A stretch of DNA of 64,000 bases from Heyndrickxia oleronia (lineage in GTDB: Bacteria > Bacillota > Bacilli > Bacillales > Bacillaceae_C). Made by a program: the position numbers and the translations under genes. How positions within the stretch are numbered: the first letter of the stretch is position 1; each line of letters opens with the position of its first letter. Below, piece after piece: positions 8,812-20,094 of this stretch. Location: positions 1,830,001-1,894,000 of the forward strand of contig NZ_CP065424.1 in the NCBI RefSeq assembly GCF_017809215.1, given 5' to 3'. The notes under the pieces are model-generated. The model did not search any database. It saw only the letters and a list, made by a program, of their open reading frames with translations, and was not told the DNA's origin.

Positions 8812-9840
8812 TTGTTAACAGATCGTCAGCTTCTTATATTACGAGTAATTACTGATGACTTTATTCGATCTGCACAACCTGTCGGCTCAAGAACACTTTC
8901 TAAAAAAAATGAAATTTCCTTTAGCTCTGCTACTATTCGTAATGAAATGGCAGATTTAGAAGAAATGGGCTATTTAGAAAAAACCCACACATCTTCTGGA
9001 AGAATACCTTCAGAAAAAGGATACAGATATTATGTTGACCATATTATAGCTCCACAAAAGCTAGATGCTGGGGAAATATCGCGTATTCATTCTATTTTTG
9101 CAGAAAGAATTTATGAGCTCGAAAAACTTGTGCAAAAGTCGGCAAAAATTCTTTCAGAGTTAACCAATTATACAGCTATTTTATTAGGACCTAAGGTTAA
9201 AATAACAAAGCTGAAAAAACTGCAAATTGTTCCTTTGAACAATGAAACGGCCATTGCAATCATGATAACTGATACTGGCCATGTCGAAAACCGAATGTTC
9301 ACAATACCTTCAGGCTTTAATCTTATGGATTTAGAAAAGATGGTTAATATTTTAAATGAGAAATTAACCGATGTTCCAATCTCTGAATTAAAAAGTAAGA
9401 TATATAAAGAGGTAGCTGAACTACTTAAGCGACATATTCAAAATTATGATTCTATCCTTAATGCATTGTCAGACACAATTAGTGTGAAGGAACAGGAGAA
9501 ACTTTTCTTTGGTGGAAAGGCGAATATATTTAATCAGCCAGAATTTCAAGATATACAAAAAATCCATTCTTTAATGGACATGATTGAAAGAGAAAATGGT
9601 TTTTATGAAATTGTTAAGCAAATACCACATGGGATACATGTGAAGATTGGAAAAGAAAATGAGCGGTCGGAAATGGAAAACTGTAGTTTAATTACAGCAA
9701 CCTATTCGATAGGAAATGATCCAGTTGGAACTATAGCGATACTCGGACCTACAAGAATGGAATATTCCAGGGTCATTAGTTTATTAGATTTTTTGAGTAC
9801 GGATATGTCAAAAGCATTAACAAATTTGTTTCACAGCTAA
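8812..9840 (+). CDS. hrcA: Heat-inducible transcription repressor HrcA
   Basis: A 342-residue repressor of class I heat-shock genes. The N-terminal winged helix-turn-helix ([18 protein letters not shown] ... [21 protein letters not shown]) is followed by the HrcA dimerisation domains. HrcA needs the GroE chaperonin to fold, which links its activity to the load of unfolded protein. Translation starts at TTG 8812 after GAGGTGATGAAAG. The CIRCE element immediately upstream shows autoregulation. It is the first gene of hrcA-grpE-dnaK-dnaJ-prmA-rsmE-mtaB. Confidence 0.97.
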   Translation: MLTDRQLLILRVITDDFIRSAQPVGSRTLSKKNEISFSSATIRNEMADLEEMGYLEKTHTSSGRIPSEKGYRYYVDHIIAPQKLDAGEISRIHSIFAERIYELEKLVQKSAKILSELTNYTAILLGPKVKITKLKKLQIVPLNNETAIAIMITDTGHVENRMFTIPSGFNLMDLEKMVNILNEKLTDVPISELKSKIYKEVAELLKRHIQNYDSILNALSDTISVKEQEKLFFGGKANIFNQPEFQDIQKIHSLMDMIERENGFYEIVKQIPHGIHVKIGKENERSEMENCSLITATYSIGNDPVGTIAILGPTRMEYSRVISLLDFLSTDMSKALTNLFHS

Positions 9841-9871
9841 ATCTAGGTGAACAATTGCAAATGACATAACA

Positions 9872-9912
9872 ACTGGAAATTAGTCATACGCGCTGGTTTC
9901 TAGTCTTTTTTT
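9872..9912 (+). terminator. Attenuating terminator between hrcA and grpE
   Basis: ACTGGAAATTAG pairs with CTGGTTTCTAGT using two G-T pairs and is followed by seven T. Partial readthrough would lower grpE-dnaK expression relative to hrcA, or the reverse if RNA is processed here. Confidence 0.5.
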
Positions 9913-9997
9913 GTGAATATAACCATCTTTACAAATATGCGCCTAGGTATAGGTTAACCAGGGCGCCTATCATTTTTCTTTAAGGGAGGTGAAAACA

Positions 9998-10567
9998 ATG
10001 GCAGAAGAGAAAAATCAAGAAATGACTGAGGAAACGGTTGAAACAATTTTTGAAGAAGAGACTGAAGTGAATTCTTCTGAACAAATTGAAACAAAAGAAA
10101 AAGAAGAATCCGATGCTAATGATGCAATAGAGGAACTTCAGAAAAAACTTGATGAATCTGAAAACCGTTATCTGCGTTTACGTGCTGACTTTGATAACTT
10201 CCGTAGAAGAGTTCAAATCGACCGTGAGGCGAATGAAAAATATAAGGCTCAAAGCTTAGTTACAAATTTATTACCGGCCATTGATAATTTCGAAAGAGCT
10301 ATGCAAATAACACCTGAGGATGAACAAGCAAAACAGTTGATGCAAGGTGTAGAAATGGTATATCGAAATATTATTGATGCCTTGAAACAAGAAGGTGTTG
10401 AGGTAATAGAGGCTGTAGGTAAAGAGTTTGACCCTAATTTTCATCAAGCTATTATGCAAGGTGAAGATGAAAACTTCGATTCTAACATTGTCATCGAAGA
10501 ATTTCAAAAAGGTTATATATTGAAGGATCGAGTTATTCGTCCTTCTATGGTAAAGGTAAACCAATAA
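9998..10567 (+). CDS. grpE: Nucleotide exchange factor GrpE
   Basis: A 189-residue co-chaperone that releases ADP from DnaK. A long acidic N-terminus (about residues 1-45, rich in Glu) leads into a coiled coil and the signature [18 protein letters not shown]. The C-terminal beta domain ends in [17 protein letters not shown] 9998 follows GGGAGGTGAAAACA, which decides it over an in-frame GTG at 9989. dnaK lies 35 bases downstream in the same operon. Confidence 0.97.
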   Translation: MAEEKNQEMTEETVETIFEEETEVNSSEQIETKEKEESDANDAIEELQKKLDESENRYLRLRADFDNFRRRVQIDREANEKYKAQSLVTNLLPAIDNFERAMQITPEDEQAKQLMQGVEMVYRNIIDALKQEGVEVIEAVGKEFDPNFHQAIMQGEDENFDSNIVIEEFQKGYILKDRVIRPSMVKVNQ

Positions 10568-10596
10568 ATTTTTTTACATATGATAGTAGGAGGTAA

Positions 10597-12435
<1,839 letters not shown>

Positions 12436-12461
12436 AAAATAGTCTCCACATATACATGTTC

Positions 12462-12504
12462 AAAAAGTCAAAGTCAGGTCATTCTTGGCTTTGGCTTTTT
12501 GTTT
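12462..12504 (+). terminator. Terminator after dnaK
   Basis: AAAAAGTCAAAGTCA pairs with TGGCTTTGGCTTTTT, with several G-T pairs and a T-rich tail. Confidence 0.75.
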
Positions 12505-12589
12505 TAAACTAGAGCTCTTATGTTTAGTGAATCGAAGTAAAAAAGCTCCATAAGACTTTGGGGTTATCTGATATTTACTGTTCTTTTTA

Positions 12590-12618
12590 TTGATTGTTCC
12601 CAACGTCAATGTTAAAAT
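12590..12618 (+). promoter_or_regulatory. Internal promoter before dnaJ
   Basis: TTGATT and TAAAAT are spaced 17 bases apart, between the dnaK terminator and dnaJ, consistent with a separate dnaJ-prmA-rsmE-mtaB transcript. Confidence 0.5.
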
Positions 12619-12653
12619 AACCTTTATGCGAAAGGATTCGGGAGTGTGTTTGA

Positions 12654-13781
12654 ATGAGTAAAAGGGATTATTACGAAGTATTAGGATTAGAAAAAAATGC
12701 CTCAAAAGAAGAGATAAAAAAGGCTTATCGAAAATTATCTAAAAAATATCATCCAGATATTAATAAAGAAGCTGGAGCGGACGAAAAATTTAAAGAAGTA
12801 AAAGAAGCCTATGAAGTTTTGTCAGATGACCAAAAACGTGACCAATATGATCGATTTGGACATACTGATCCAAACCAAGGATTTGGTGGATTTGGTAATG
12901 GTGACTTTGGTGGGTTTGGAGGCTTTGAGGATATATTTAGTACCTTCTTTGGTGGTGGATCTTCAAGACGTCGTGATCCAAATGCACCAAGACAAGGTGC
13001 AGACCTTCAATACACAATGAGCTTGGAATTTGAAGAAGCGGTATTTGGGAAAGAAACGGTTATTGAAATACCTCGTGAAGAGAACTGTGATACATGTCAT
13101 GGTACTGGAGCAAAGCCTGGTACGAAACCAGAAACTTGTTCTCACTGTCATGGATCAGGCCAATTAAATACAGAACAAAATACACCATTTGGCAAAATTG
13201 TAAATCGTCGAGTATGTAACTATTGTAATGGTACAGGTAAGATGATTAAAGATAAATGTAAGACATGTGGTGGTACAGGAAAAGTAAAGAAACGTCGAAA
13301 AATCAATGTAAAGATTCCTGCAGGAGTTGATGATGGTCAACAATTAAGAGTTTCAGGTCAAGGTGAACCTGGTATAAACGGTGGTCCTGCTGGAGATCTT
13401 TATGTCGTTTTCCATGTGAAAGAACATGAATTCTTTGAACGTGATGGTGACGATATATATTGCGAGGTTCCTCTTACTTTCTCTCAGGCTGCGTTGGGGG
13501 ATGAGATTGAAGTTCCAACGCTACACGGAAAAGTTAAGTTAAAGGTCCCTTCTGGTACACAAACAGGTACGAAATTCCGCCTCCGTGGAAAAGGTGTTCC
13601 AAATGTTAGAGGTTATGGTGTTGGAGATCAGCACATTCATGTTAAGGTCGTTACACCGACGAAGTTAACAGAAAAACAAAAGCAATTATTACGTGAGTTT
13701 TCAGAAATTAGTGGTACTATTCCAGATGAACATAATGAATCGTTTTTTGACAAAATGAAAAGAGCATTTAAAGGGGAATAA
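12654..13781 (+). CDS. dnaJ: Chaperone DnaJ (Hsp40)
   Basis: A 375-residue type I Hsp40. The J domain has the HPD motif (YHPDINKE), followed by a Gly/Phe-rich region (about residues 75-105). Four zinc-binding repeats are visible: [24 protein letters not shown] and CKTCGGTG. Two beta-barrel substrate domains complete it. It delivers substrates to DnaK and stimulates its ATPase. The start codon follows GGGAGTG. prmA begins 57 bases after the stop. Confidence 0.98.
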   Translation: MSKRDYYEVLGLEKNASKEEIKKAYRKLSKKYHPDINKEAGADEKFKEVKEAYEVLSDDQKRDQYDRFGHTDPNQGFGGFGNGDFGGFGGFEDIFSTFFGGGSSRRRDPNAPRQGADLQYTMSLEFEEAVFGKETVIEIPREENCDTCHGTGAKPGTKPETCSHCHGSGQLNTEQNTPFGKIVNRRVCNYCNGTGKMIKDKCKTCGGTGKVKKRRKINVKIPAGVDDGQQLRVSGQGEPGINGGPAGDLYVVFHVKEHEFFERDGDDIYCEVPLTFSQAALGDEIEVPTLHGKVKLKVPSGTQTGTKFRLRGKGVPNVRGYGVGDQHIHVKVVTPTKLTEKQKQLLREFSEISGTIPDEHNESFFDKMKRAFKGE

Positions 13782-13838
13782 TTCCTCGAGTGATTAATTA
13801 TTTTCGAATGCAATAAATAAAAGATGGAGTTGGTAGAA

Positions 13839-14777
13839 GTGAAATGGTCTGAAATTATGATCCATACGACAAATGAAGCAATTGAACCGATCTCAAATAT
13901 TTTACATGAGGCAGGTGCTAGTGGGGTAGTAATCGAAGACCCATTTGATCTTATTAAAGAGAGGGAAGATCAGTTTGGTGAAATCTACCAACTCAACCCA
14001 GATGATTATCCTGAAGAAGGCGTAATTATCAAAGCGTATATAGCAGTGAATAGCTTTTTAGGTGAAACGATTGAAGAAATTAAGCAATCGATAAACAACT
14101 TGACTGAACTAAATATTGATATCGGTCATAATGATGTTTCTATTAGTGAAGTCAATGAAGAAGAATGGGCAACTGCTTGGAAAAAATATTATAATCCAGT
14201 GAAAATATCTGAAAAGTTTACGATTGTTCCTACTTGGGAGGAATACGAACCAGTATCAAGTGATGAGCTCATTATTGAATTAGATCCTGGAATGGCCTTT
14301 GGAACGGGGACACACCCTACAACAGTTATGTGCATTCAAGCATTAGAAAGAACAGTGAAACAGGCTGATTCTGTCATTGATGTTGGCACAGGTTCAGGTG
14401 TTTTAAGTATTGCTGCTGCTATGCTGGGAGCAGGAAAAGTAACGGCACTTGATTTAGATGAAGTGGCAGTACAATCAGCTAGGTTAAACGTAAAGCTAAA
14501 TAAAGTACAGTCAGTGGTTACTGTTTCCAAAAATGACCTCCTTCAGGGAATGGATGGACAAGTGGATGTTGTTGTTTCAAATATACTAGCTGAAGTGATT
14601 ATGAGTTTTACAGATGACGTGGCAAAAGCAGTTAAAATGGGCGGATATTTTATTGCTTCAGGCATCATTCAGCAGAAAAAAGATCAAGTAAAGGATGCGA
14701 TGATAGCTTCAGGCTTTACCATTGAAGAAACGATTATAATGGAAGACTGGGTTGCTTTTATTGCAAAACGTGGGTGA
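13839..14777 (+). CDS. prmA: Ribosomal protein L11 methyltransferase
   Basis: A 312-residue SAM-dependent enzyme that methylates ribosomal protein L11. The substrate-recognition domain carries [16 protein letters not shown]. The methyltransferase domain has [16 protein letters not shown] and ALDLDEVAV, and the catalytic-site motif [17 protein letters not shown] 13839 ([14 protein letters not shown]) is preferred over ATG 13824 because GGAG lies 9 bases before it and homologues begin with KWSE. It is in the dnaJ transcript and followed at once by rsmE. Confidence 0.95.
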   Translation: MKWSEIMIHTTNEAIEPISNILHEAGASGVVIEDPFDLIKEREDQFGEIYQLNPDDYPEEGVIIKAYIAVNSFLGETIEEIKQSINNLTELNIDIGHNDVSISEVNEEEWATAWKKYYNPVKISEKFTIVPTWEEYEPVSSDELIIELDPGMAFGTGTHPTTVMCIQALERTVKQADSVIDVGTGSGVLSIAAAMLGAGKVTALDLDEVAVQSARLNVKLNKVQSVVTVSKNDLLQGMDGQVDVVVSNILAEVIMSFTDDVAKAVKMGGYFIASGIIQQKKDQVKDAMIASGFTIEETIIMEDWVAFIAKRG

Positions 14778-14785
14778 TCAAGGAG

Positions 14786-15538
14786 ATGCAACGTTATTTC
14801 ATCGACAAGAACTATGATGGAGAAAATCAATTTCACTTGGAAGGTGATGCTTATCACCATATTTCACATGTTATGAGAATGAAAGTGAATGATGAATTTT
14901 TTATTGTTTTTTCAGAAGGTAAATCAGGGGTTGCTAAAATAGTTGATATTACCAATGAGGAAATTATCGCAAATGTAGTAAAATGGGAAGATGAAAATAA
15001 GGAAATGCCTGTAAAAGTAACAATTGCGAGCGGACTGCCTAAAGGGGATAAATTAGAATTAATTATTCAAAAAGGAACAGAGCTCGGAGCTTTTCAATTT
15101 GTCCCTTTTATAGCGGATCGCTCCATTGTTAAATGGGAGCCTAAAAAGGAAAAGAAAAAGCTTGAACGATGGCAAAGAATTGCATTAGAGGCAGCGGAAC
15201 AAGCCCATCGACAATATATACCTAAAGTTACTGCTCCGCTATCGTTTAAAAAACTACTTGAATACAGCCAACCATTCGATCATAAATTAGTTGCATTTGA
15301 AGAGAGTGCAAAATTGGGGGAAACCTCTAATTTTGTAAAACAATTAAATGAGTTTAATGCTGGCGAGACAGTACTCATCGTATTTGGACCTGAAGGTGGT
15401 CTAACGAATGATGAAGTGAAACAAATGGAAGAATCGGGATTTTGTATTTGTGGATTAGGTCCAAGAATATTACGAACTGAAACAGCTCCTTTATATGCAT
15501 TATCCGCAATTTCTTACCAATTAGAATTAATGAGGTGA
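14786..15538 (+). CDS. rsmE: 16S rRNA m3U1498 methyltransferase RsmE
   Basis: About 250 residues of the SPOUT family. The knotted SAM-binding C-terminus is visible as VFGPEGGLTNDEV and LGPRILRTETAPLYALSAI. The enzyme methylates U1498 of 16S rRNA. The start is uncertain: ATG 14786 fits the family N-terminus (MQRYF), but AAGGAG abuts it directly. GTG 14774 overlaps the prmA stop and lacks a ribosome binding site. Translational coupling to prmA is likely. Confidence 0.92.
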   Translation: MQRYFIDKNYDGENQFHLEGDAYHHISHVMRMKVNDEFFIVFSEGKSGVAKIVDITNEEIIANVVKWEDENKEMPVKVTIASGLPKGDKLELIIQKGTELGAFQFVPFIADRSIVKWEPKKEKKKLERWQRIALEAAEQAHRQYIPKVTAPLSFKKLLEYSQPFDHKLVAFEESAKLGETSNFVKQLNEFNAGETVLIVFGPEGGLTNDEVKQMEESGFCICGLGPRILRTETAPLYALSAISYQLELMR

Positions 15539-15543
15539 TTGCA

Positions 15544-16899
15544 ATGTCACAAGTGGCATTTCATACATTAGGATGTAAAGTAAATCATTATGAAACAGAG
15601 GCAATTTGGCAATTATTTAAAGCTCAAGGCTATGATCGGGTAGATTTCGAATCAATGGCAGATGTATATGTCATCAACACATGTACTGTAACAAATACAG
15701 GAGATAAAAAAAGTCGTCAAGTGATTCGTCGTGCAGTAAGAAAAAATCCAGATGCAGTCATTTGTGTTACTGGTTGTTATGCACAGACTTCCCCTGCAGA
15801 AATTATGGCTATACCTGGTGTTGATATTGTTGTAGGTACACAAGATCGGACAAAAATGCTCGACTATATTGAGCAATTCAAACAAGAAAGAAAACCAATT
15901 AATGGTGTCGGAAACATTATGAAAAATCGTGTTTATGAAGAATTGGATGTTCCAGCCTTTACTGATCGAACACGTGCATCATTAAAAATTCAAGAAGGCT
16001 GTAATAACTTCTGTACATTTTGTATTATTCCATGGGCACGTGGTCTTATGAGATCCCGTGATCCAAAAGAAGTCATTCATCAAGCACAGCAACTTGTAGA
16101 CGCTGGTTATAAAGAAATTGTCTTAACGGGAATTCATACAGGTGGATATGGACAGGATTTTAAGGATTATAATTTAGCTATGCTACTTAGCGATATGGAG
16201 AAACAAGTAAAAGGATTAAAACGAATCCGCATATCATCTATAGAAGCTAGTCAATTAACGGATGAGGTCATTGAGGTAATCGATAAATCGAAATTAATTG
16301 TTCGACATATGCATATACCTCTTCAATCAGGATCTGATACAGTCCTAAAAAGAATGAGACGGAAATATACGATGGCAGAATATGAAGAAAGACTGTTGAA
16401 ATTGAAAAAGGCTTTGCCTGGACTTGCAATAACATCCGATGTTATCGTTGGGTTTCCTGGGGAAACAGAAGAAGAATTTATGGAAACCTACAATTTTATT
16501 AAAAAACATAAATTTGCTGAACTTCATGTCTTCCCATATTCGAAGCGTACAGGTACTCCTGCTGCTCGCATGGAGGATCAAATTGATGAAGAGATTAAAA
16601 ATGAACGTGTTCATCGCCTAATTTCGTTGTCAGATCAATTAGCGAAGGAATATGCCTCTAATTTTGAGAATGAAGTATTGGAAGTCATTCCGGAAGAAAA
16701 ATTCAAAGATGATCCAGCTAGTGGTCTTTATGAGGGATATACAGATAATTATCTAAAAGTCGTTTTCCCTGCAACAGAAGATATGGTTGGTCAAATTGTG
16801 AAAGTTAAAATTACTAAATCTGGCTATCCTTATAATGAAGGACAATTTGTCCGTGTGATGGATGAAATTGATGAGGTCAATCAACAGCAAGCAATATAA
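15544..16899 (+). CDS. mtaB: tRNA t6A37 methylthiotransferase MtaB
   Basis: A 451-residue radical-SAM methylthiotransferase that converts t6A to ms2t6A at position 37 of tRNAs. The N-terminal domain supplies three cluster cysteines (TLGCKVNHYE, INTCTVTN, VTGCYAQ). The radical-SAM motif is CNNFCTFC. A C-terminal TRAM domain binds RNA (about residues 375-440). ATG 15544 follows GAGGTGATT, which overlaps the end of rsmE. It is the last gene of the heat-shock operon, with a long hairpin terminator after it. Confidence 0.96.
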   Translation: MSQVAFHTLGCKVNHYETEAIWQLFKAQGYDRVDFESMADVYVINTCTVTNTGDKKSRQVIRRAVRKNPDAVICVTGCYAQTSPAEIMAIPGVDIVVGTQDRTKMLDYIEQFKQERKPINGVGNIMKNRVYEELDVPAFTDRTRASLKIQEGCNNFCTFCIIPWARGLMRSRDPKEVIHQAQQLVDAGYKEIVLTGIHTGGYGQDFKDYNLAMLLSDMEKQVKGLKRIRISSIEASQLTDEVIEVIDKSKLIVRHMHIPLQSGSDTVLKRMRRKYTMAEYEERLLKLKKALPGLAITSDVIVGFPGETEEEFMETYNFIKKHKFAELHVFPYSKRTGTPAARMEDQIDEEIKNERVHRLISLSDQLAKEYASNFENEVLEVIPEEKFKDDPASGLYEGYTDNYLKVVFPATEDMVGQIVKVKITKSGYPYNEGQFVRVMDEIDEVNQQQAI

Positions 16900-16909
16900 T
16901 TGGTTTTAG

Positions 16910-16981
16910 AAAAAATTAGAAGTTGAATTAAAAGTCAAGGTTTTCATGACATTGACTTTGGATTTACTTCTAATTTTTTTT
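16910..16981 (+). terminator. Terminator ending the hrcA operon
   Basis: A long hairpin: outer arms AAAAAATTAGAAGT and ACTTCTAATTTTTTTT, inner arms AAAGTCAA and TTGACTTT. Confidence 0.85.
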
Positions 16982-17078
16982 GTTTTGGGGATACTAAATC
17001 TACTCGAAATGATAGGTTATCAATGATATAGTAATAGAGGTACGTACAACATAAATTACATAAAGGAGAGTTAGAATT

Positions 17079-17750
17079 ATGACGAATAACATTGCAAAAA
17101 TGATTGACCATACATTGCTAAAGCCTGAAGCAACAAAGTCACAAATTCAAAGTTTGTGTGAGGAGGCAAGAGAATATTCATTTGCATCCGTATGTGTTAA
17201 TCCAACATGGGTTAAATATGCAGCAGATCTTTTACAAGGTTCAGATGTAAAGGTATGTACTGTTATTGGATTTCCATTAGGGGCTACGACTCCTGAAACA
17301 AAGGCATTTGAAACAAAAAATGCCATTGAAAACGGAGCGGAGGAAGTCGATATGGTTATAAATATTGGCGCCCTTAAAAGTGGAGATCTTGAACTAGTTG
17401 AACAGGATATATTAGCGGTTACAAATGCTGCAAAAGGTAAAGCAATAACAAAGGTAATTATTGAAACTTGCCTTCTTACTGACGAAGAAAAAATTCGTGC
17501 ATGTGAACTCGCTGTAAAAGCAGGAACTGATTATGTGAAGACTTCTACAGGATTTTCTACAGGTGGAGCAACAGTTGAAGATATCGCATTAATGCGCAAA
17601 ACAGTTGGACCGAATATAGGTGTCAAAGCATCTGGAGGTGTAAGAAGTCCTGAAGATGCACAGCAGATGATTGAAGCAGGTGCAACACGTATTGGTGCTA
17701 GCTCAGGTGTAAAAATTGTCCAAGGATTAACCAGTGATAGTGATTATTAA
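17079..17750 (+). CDS. deoC: Deoxyribose-phosphate aldolase
   Basis: A 223-residue class I aldolase. It splits 2-deoxyribose-5-phosphate into glyceraldehyde-3-phosphate and acetaldehyde in deoxynucleoside breakdown. The Schiff-base lysine is in [10 protein letters not shown], and the phosphate-binding end carries [10 protein letters not shown] and IGASSG. AAGGAGAG precedes ATG 17079. It stands alone between two terminators, away from the usual deoC-nupC-pdp cluster of B. subtilis. The cytidine deaminase cdd further along acts in the same salvage area. Confidence 0.96.
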   Translation: MTNNIAKMIDHTLLKPEATKSQIQSLCEEAREYSFASVCVNPTWVKYAADLLQGSDVKVCTVIGFPLGATTPETKAFETKNAIENGAEEVDMVINIGALKSGDLELVEQDILAVTNAAKGKAITKVIIETCLLTDEEKIRACELAVKAGTDYVKTSTGFSTGGATVEDIALMRKTVGPNIGVKASGGVRSPEDAQQMIEAGATRIGASSGVKIVQGLTSDSDY

Positions 17751-17767
17751 GTGATAGAAAAAAAGTA

Positions 17768-17800
17768 AAAAGCCCAGAGAATGGTACTCTCTGGGTTTTA
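17768..17800 (+). terminator. Terminator after deoC
   Basis: CCCAGAGA and TCTCTGGG arms with a 7-base loop, A-run before and TTTT after. Confidence 0.9.
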
Positions 17801-17806
17801 GTGTAA

Positions 17807-17993
17807 ACTCTTTTCCCAAATATTGTTGCTATTCATGTAAAGTTATAACTTTAAATATAGCTGAGGATCACTGCACTTTTCATTTTACTGAGAAAAGAGC
17901 TGCAATCTCCATAAGAACCACTGAAAAACTTTATTGGGTGTAAAAGCCGGCAGTTGGGCTTTTACAAGAATAACTAACTATACGAAAACAGCC
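17807..17993. repeat. Intergenic repeat family A, copy 1
   Basis: About 187 bases with imperfect terminal inverted repeats: the left end (CTTTTCCCAAATATTGTTGC, then ATTCATGTAAA) resembles the reverse complement of the right end (TTTACAAGAATAAC ... TACGAAAACAGCC). An inner hairpin (GTAAAAGCC/GGCTTTTAC, 17940-17965) lies near the right end. Both ends recur at 31432-31551. No ORF. It fills most of the 380-base gap between deoC and yqeW; the remainder (17994-18130) shows nothing further. Confidence 0.65.
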
Positions 17994-18130
17994 TTAGTGT
18001 AAGAATGAATAAAAAGTTTCTCTCCATTAGTGGTAATAGGTCCATATTTAGACTATTGAAGTCAATTAAACTCTCTATTAAGCAACTCATTTAAAAGAAC
18101 AGAATGGGGGATTCTATCTTGTCTTCTTTA

Positions 18131-19069
18131 TTAAATGGGTTTAATCTTACCTTTACCGTGTATTCGGATAATGAATTTACCGAATTTTGTGGCAAACGGA
18201 AGAACAATTAATGAGCAAATGACATTAAATATAACACTTGCATGTGCTAATTGGGTTTCAATATTAGAGGTTAAGTGTCTTGAAATATCACCTAAATACT
18301 GAATAAACGGAATAAACAATATAGCGCCAACTAGATTAAGCCATATATGGGTGTATGCCGTTAATCTTGCTTCCTCTCCAGCACCGATACTTGCTAATAA
18401 CCCAGTTATGCATGTACCAATATTTGCACCAAGCATGATGATTATCCCAGTTTCGAGGGGGAATATCCCTGCGCTTAGAAAACTCATAGCGATTCCAGTC
18501 ATAACTGTACTTGATTGAATACATGCCGTTAAAAGAATCGAAAATAAAAATCCATAAATCATATGACCATTTATTAATATTAAAAGATGCTGAATAAAGT
18601 CGAGTTTTGTTAAGGGGCCAGCTAGCCATTCAAACCCTCTCATTGCGGAGATAATTATTGCAAAACCCGTAAAAATAAAACCTAGGCTCTTTATTTTTGG
18701 TCGATTAAAAAATAAAAAAAACAAACCAATGATTAAAAAAGGAATAATTAACTGTGATAAATCATACGAAAGGAATTCTAAAGTAAAGGTTGTGCCGATA
18801 TTTGTTCCTAAGATAATTCCTATAGTCTGTGGAAAGCTTAGAATTTTCGCCGCAACTAAACCTACCGTAATGACCATAACTGCAGAACTACTTTGTAATA
18901 TTGCCGTCATGATTATTCCTACGACCATTCCTTTAATAGGAGTACTTGTTATTTTTTTTAGCCATACCTCCATTGCTTTCCCTGAAAGATTAAATAAGCC
19001 AATACGAAGCCATGTCATGCCTAATAAGAAACTTCCCACTAAACCAATAAATAAACCTAAATAAAGCAT
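18131..19069 (-). CDS. yqeW: Na/Pi cotransporter family protein YqeW
   Basis: A 312-residue integral membrane protein with about eight hydrophobic segments. Two inverted repeats of the Na/Pi-cotransporter family are recognised by paired QSSS motifs (TAILQSSSAVMVITVG and TACIQSSTVMTGIAMS). Each is followed by a Gly-rich stretch (GTNIGTTFT, GANIGTCITG). It probably moves phosphate with sodium, though substrate is inferred from family. The PhoU-like tail present in longer homologues is missing. ATG 19069 is preferred over 19084 because AGGTGGGAGG lies between them. It is the only minus-strand gene in this part. Confidence 0.88.
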   Translation of the reverse strand: MLYLGLFIGLVGSFLLGMTWLRIGLFNLSGKAMEVWLKKITSTPIKGMVVGIIMTAILQSSSAVMVITVGLVAAKILSFPQTIGIILGTNIGTTFTLEFLSYDLSQLIIPFLIIGLFFLFFNRPKIKSLGFIFTGFAIIISAMRGFEWLAGPLTKLDFIQHLLILINGHMIYGFLFSILLTACIQSSTVMTGIAMSFLSAGIFPLETGIIIMLGANIGTCITGLLASIGAGEEARLTAYTHIWLNLVGAILFIPFIQYLGDISRHLTSNIETQLAHASVIFNVICSLIVLPFATKFGKFIIRIHGKGKIKPI

Positions 19070-19219
19070 GTCCTCCCACCTCATTAGTAATCATATGGTA
19101 TAATAACAATGAAAATGCCGCTTTTAAAAAATAGTAAAATTTATTGTGTTTACAGTAGAGAAATAGTTAATTTTACACAATTTTTTATAGGACATTTTAA
19201 ACAACCCTATGAAAGTTTA

Positions 19220-19248
19220 TTGACCTCGTAAAAAGGATATATTATAAT
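19220..19248 (+). promoter_or_regulatory. SigA promoter of rpsU-yqeY
   Basis: TTGACC, 17 bases, TATAAT: a near-consensus promoter about 70 bases upstream of rpsU. Confidence 0.88.
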
Positions 19249-19317
19249 GTCATGGTACATGGTTTTTTTATGTGTTGCATGAAGCCGTAGTGTGTGTTCG
19301 GAGGGAGGGAAAGAGAG

Positions 19318-19491
19318 ATGTCAAAAACAGTTGTTCGTAAAAACGAATCGCTTGAAGATGCTCTTCGCCGCTTCAAACGTACAGTTTCTAAAACAGGAAC
19401 TTTACAAGAATATAGAAAGCGCGAATTTTATGAAAAACCAAGCGTAAAACGTAAGAAAAAGTCTGAAGCTGCTAGAAAGCGTAAGTTCTAA
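19318..19491 (+). CDS. rpsU: 30S ribosomal protein S21
   Basis: A 57-residue very basic protein, [19 protein letters not shown] to [12 protein letters not shown], the complete S21 profile. It binds near the 3' end of 16S rRNA. The ATG at 19318 follows a GGGAGGGAAAGAG site. Its promoter is strong, and yqeY starts 14 bases downstream, so the two are co-transcribed. Confidence 0.97.
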   Translation: MSKTVVRKNESLEDALRRFKRTVSKTGTLQEYRKREFYEKPSVKRKKKSEAARKRKF

Positions 19492-19505
19492 GAGAGGGTG
19501 GAATA

Positions 19506-19949
19506 ATGGGTCTTCTCGAGCGTTTAAATGAAGATATGAAACAAGCGATGAAAAACAAAGAAAAAGAAAAACTCTCTGTTATCCGCATGCTTAAAGCATC
19601 ATTGCAAAATGAAGCGATTAAGCTTGGTAAAGATCTGTCAGAAGAGGATGAACTGACAATCCTTTCTCGCGAAGTGAAGCAACGCAAAGACTCCCTCCAG
19701 GAATTTCGAAATGCAGGTCGTGAAGATCTCGTTGAAAAAATTCAAACAGAACTAACTTATGTGGATATATATTTACCTGAACAGCTTTCAGAAGATGAAC
19801 TGACAACGATTGTTCTCGAAACAATAAAAGAAGTTGGTGCTACATCGAAAGCTGATATGGGAAAAGTGATGAGTGCCATTATGCCGAAAGTTAAAGGTAA
19901 GGCTGATGGTTCAACTGTAAATAATATCGTAAAGCAGCAATTAGCTTAA
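19506..19949 (+). CDS. yqeY: GatB/YqeY domain protein
   Basis: A 147-residue helical protein of the YqeY family, homologous to the C-terminal tRNA-binding tail of the GatB subunit of Glu-tRNA amidotransferase. Recognised by [32 protein letters not shown] and the Gly-containing end [16 protein letters not shown]. It is thought to bind tRNA, but no defined reaction is known. An AGGGTGG precedes ATG 19506. It is fixed next to rpsU in Firmicutes, and a clean terminator follows. Confidence 0.94.
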   Translation: MGLLERLNEDMKQAMKNKEKEKLSVIRMLKASLQNEAIKLGKDLSEEDELTILSREVKQRKDSLQEFRNAGREDLVEKIQTELTYVDIYLPEQLSEDELTTIVLETIKEVGATSKADMGKVMSAIMPKVKGKADGSTVNNIVKQQLA

Positions 19950-19950
19950 C

Positions 19951-19990
19951 AAAAAAGCCAGGAAGTTTTTTAACTTCCTGGCTTTTTTCT
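19951..19990 (+). terminator. Terminator after rpsU-yqeY
   Basis: AAAAAAGCCAGGAAGTT pairs with AACTTCCTGGCTTTTTT around a 5- to 6-base loop. Very stable. Confidence 0.95.
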
Positions 19991-20022
19991 TGAAATAATT
20001 CTTTAAATTATTTCATTATAAA

Positions 20023-20048
20023 TGAAACTTTTATGTTACAAAAACGTA
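20023..20048 (+). promoter_or_regulatory. SigW promoter of yqeZ-floA-yqfB
   Basis: TGAAAC, exactly 16 bases, then CGTA: an exact match to the extracytoplasmic sigma factor SigW consensus. The B. subtilis counterpart of this operon is a known SigW target, induced by membrane-active antibiotics. Confidence 0.88.
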
Positions 20049-20094
20049 AAAATAAATAAGGAAAAACTGAAGAGGAGTAGAAAGGGGGGATAAT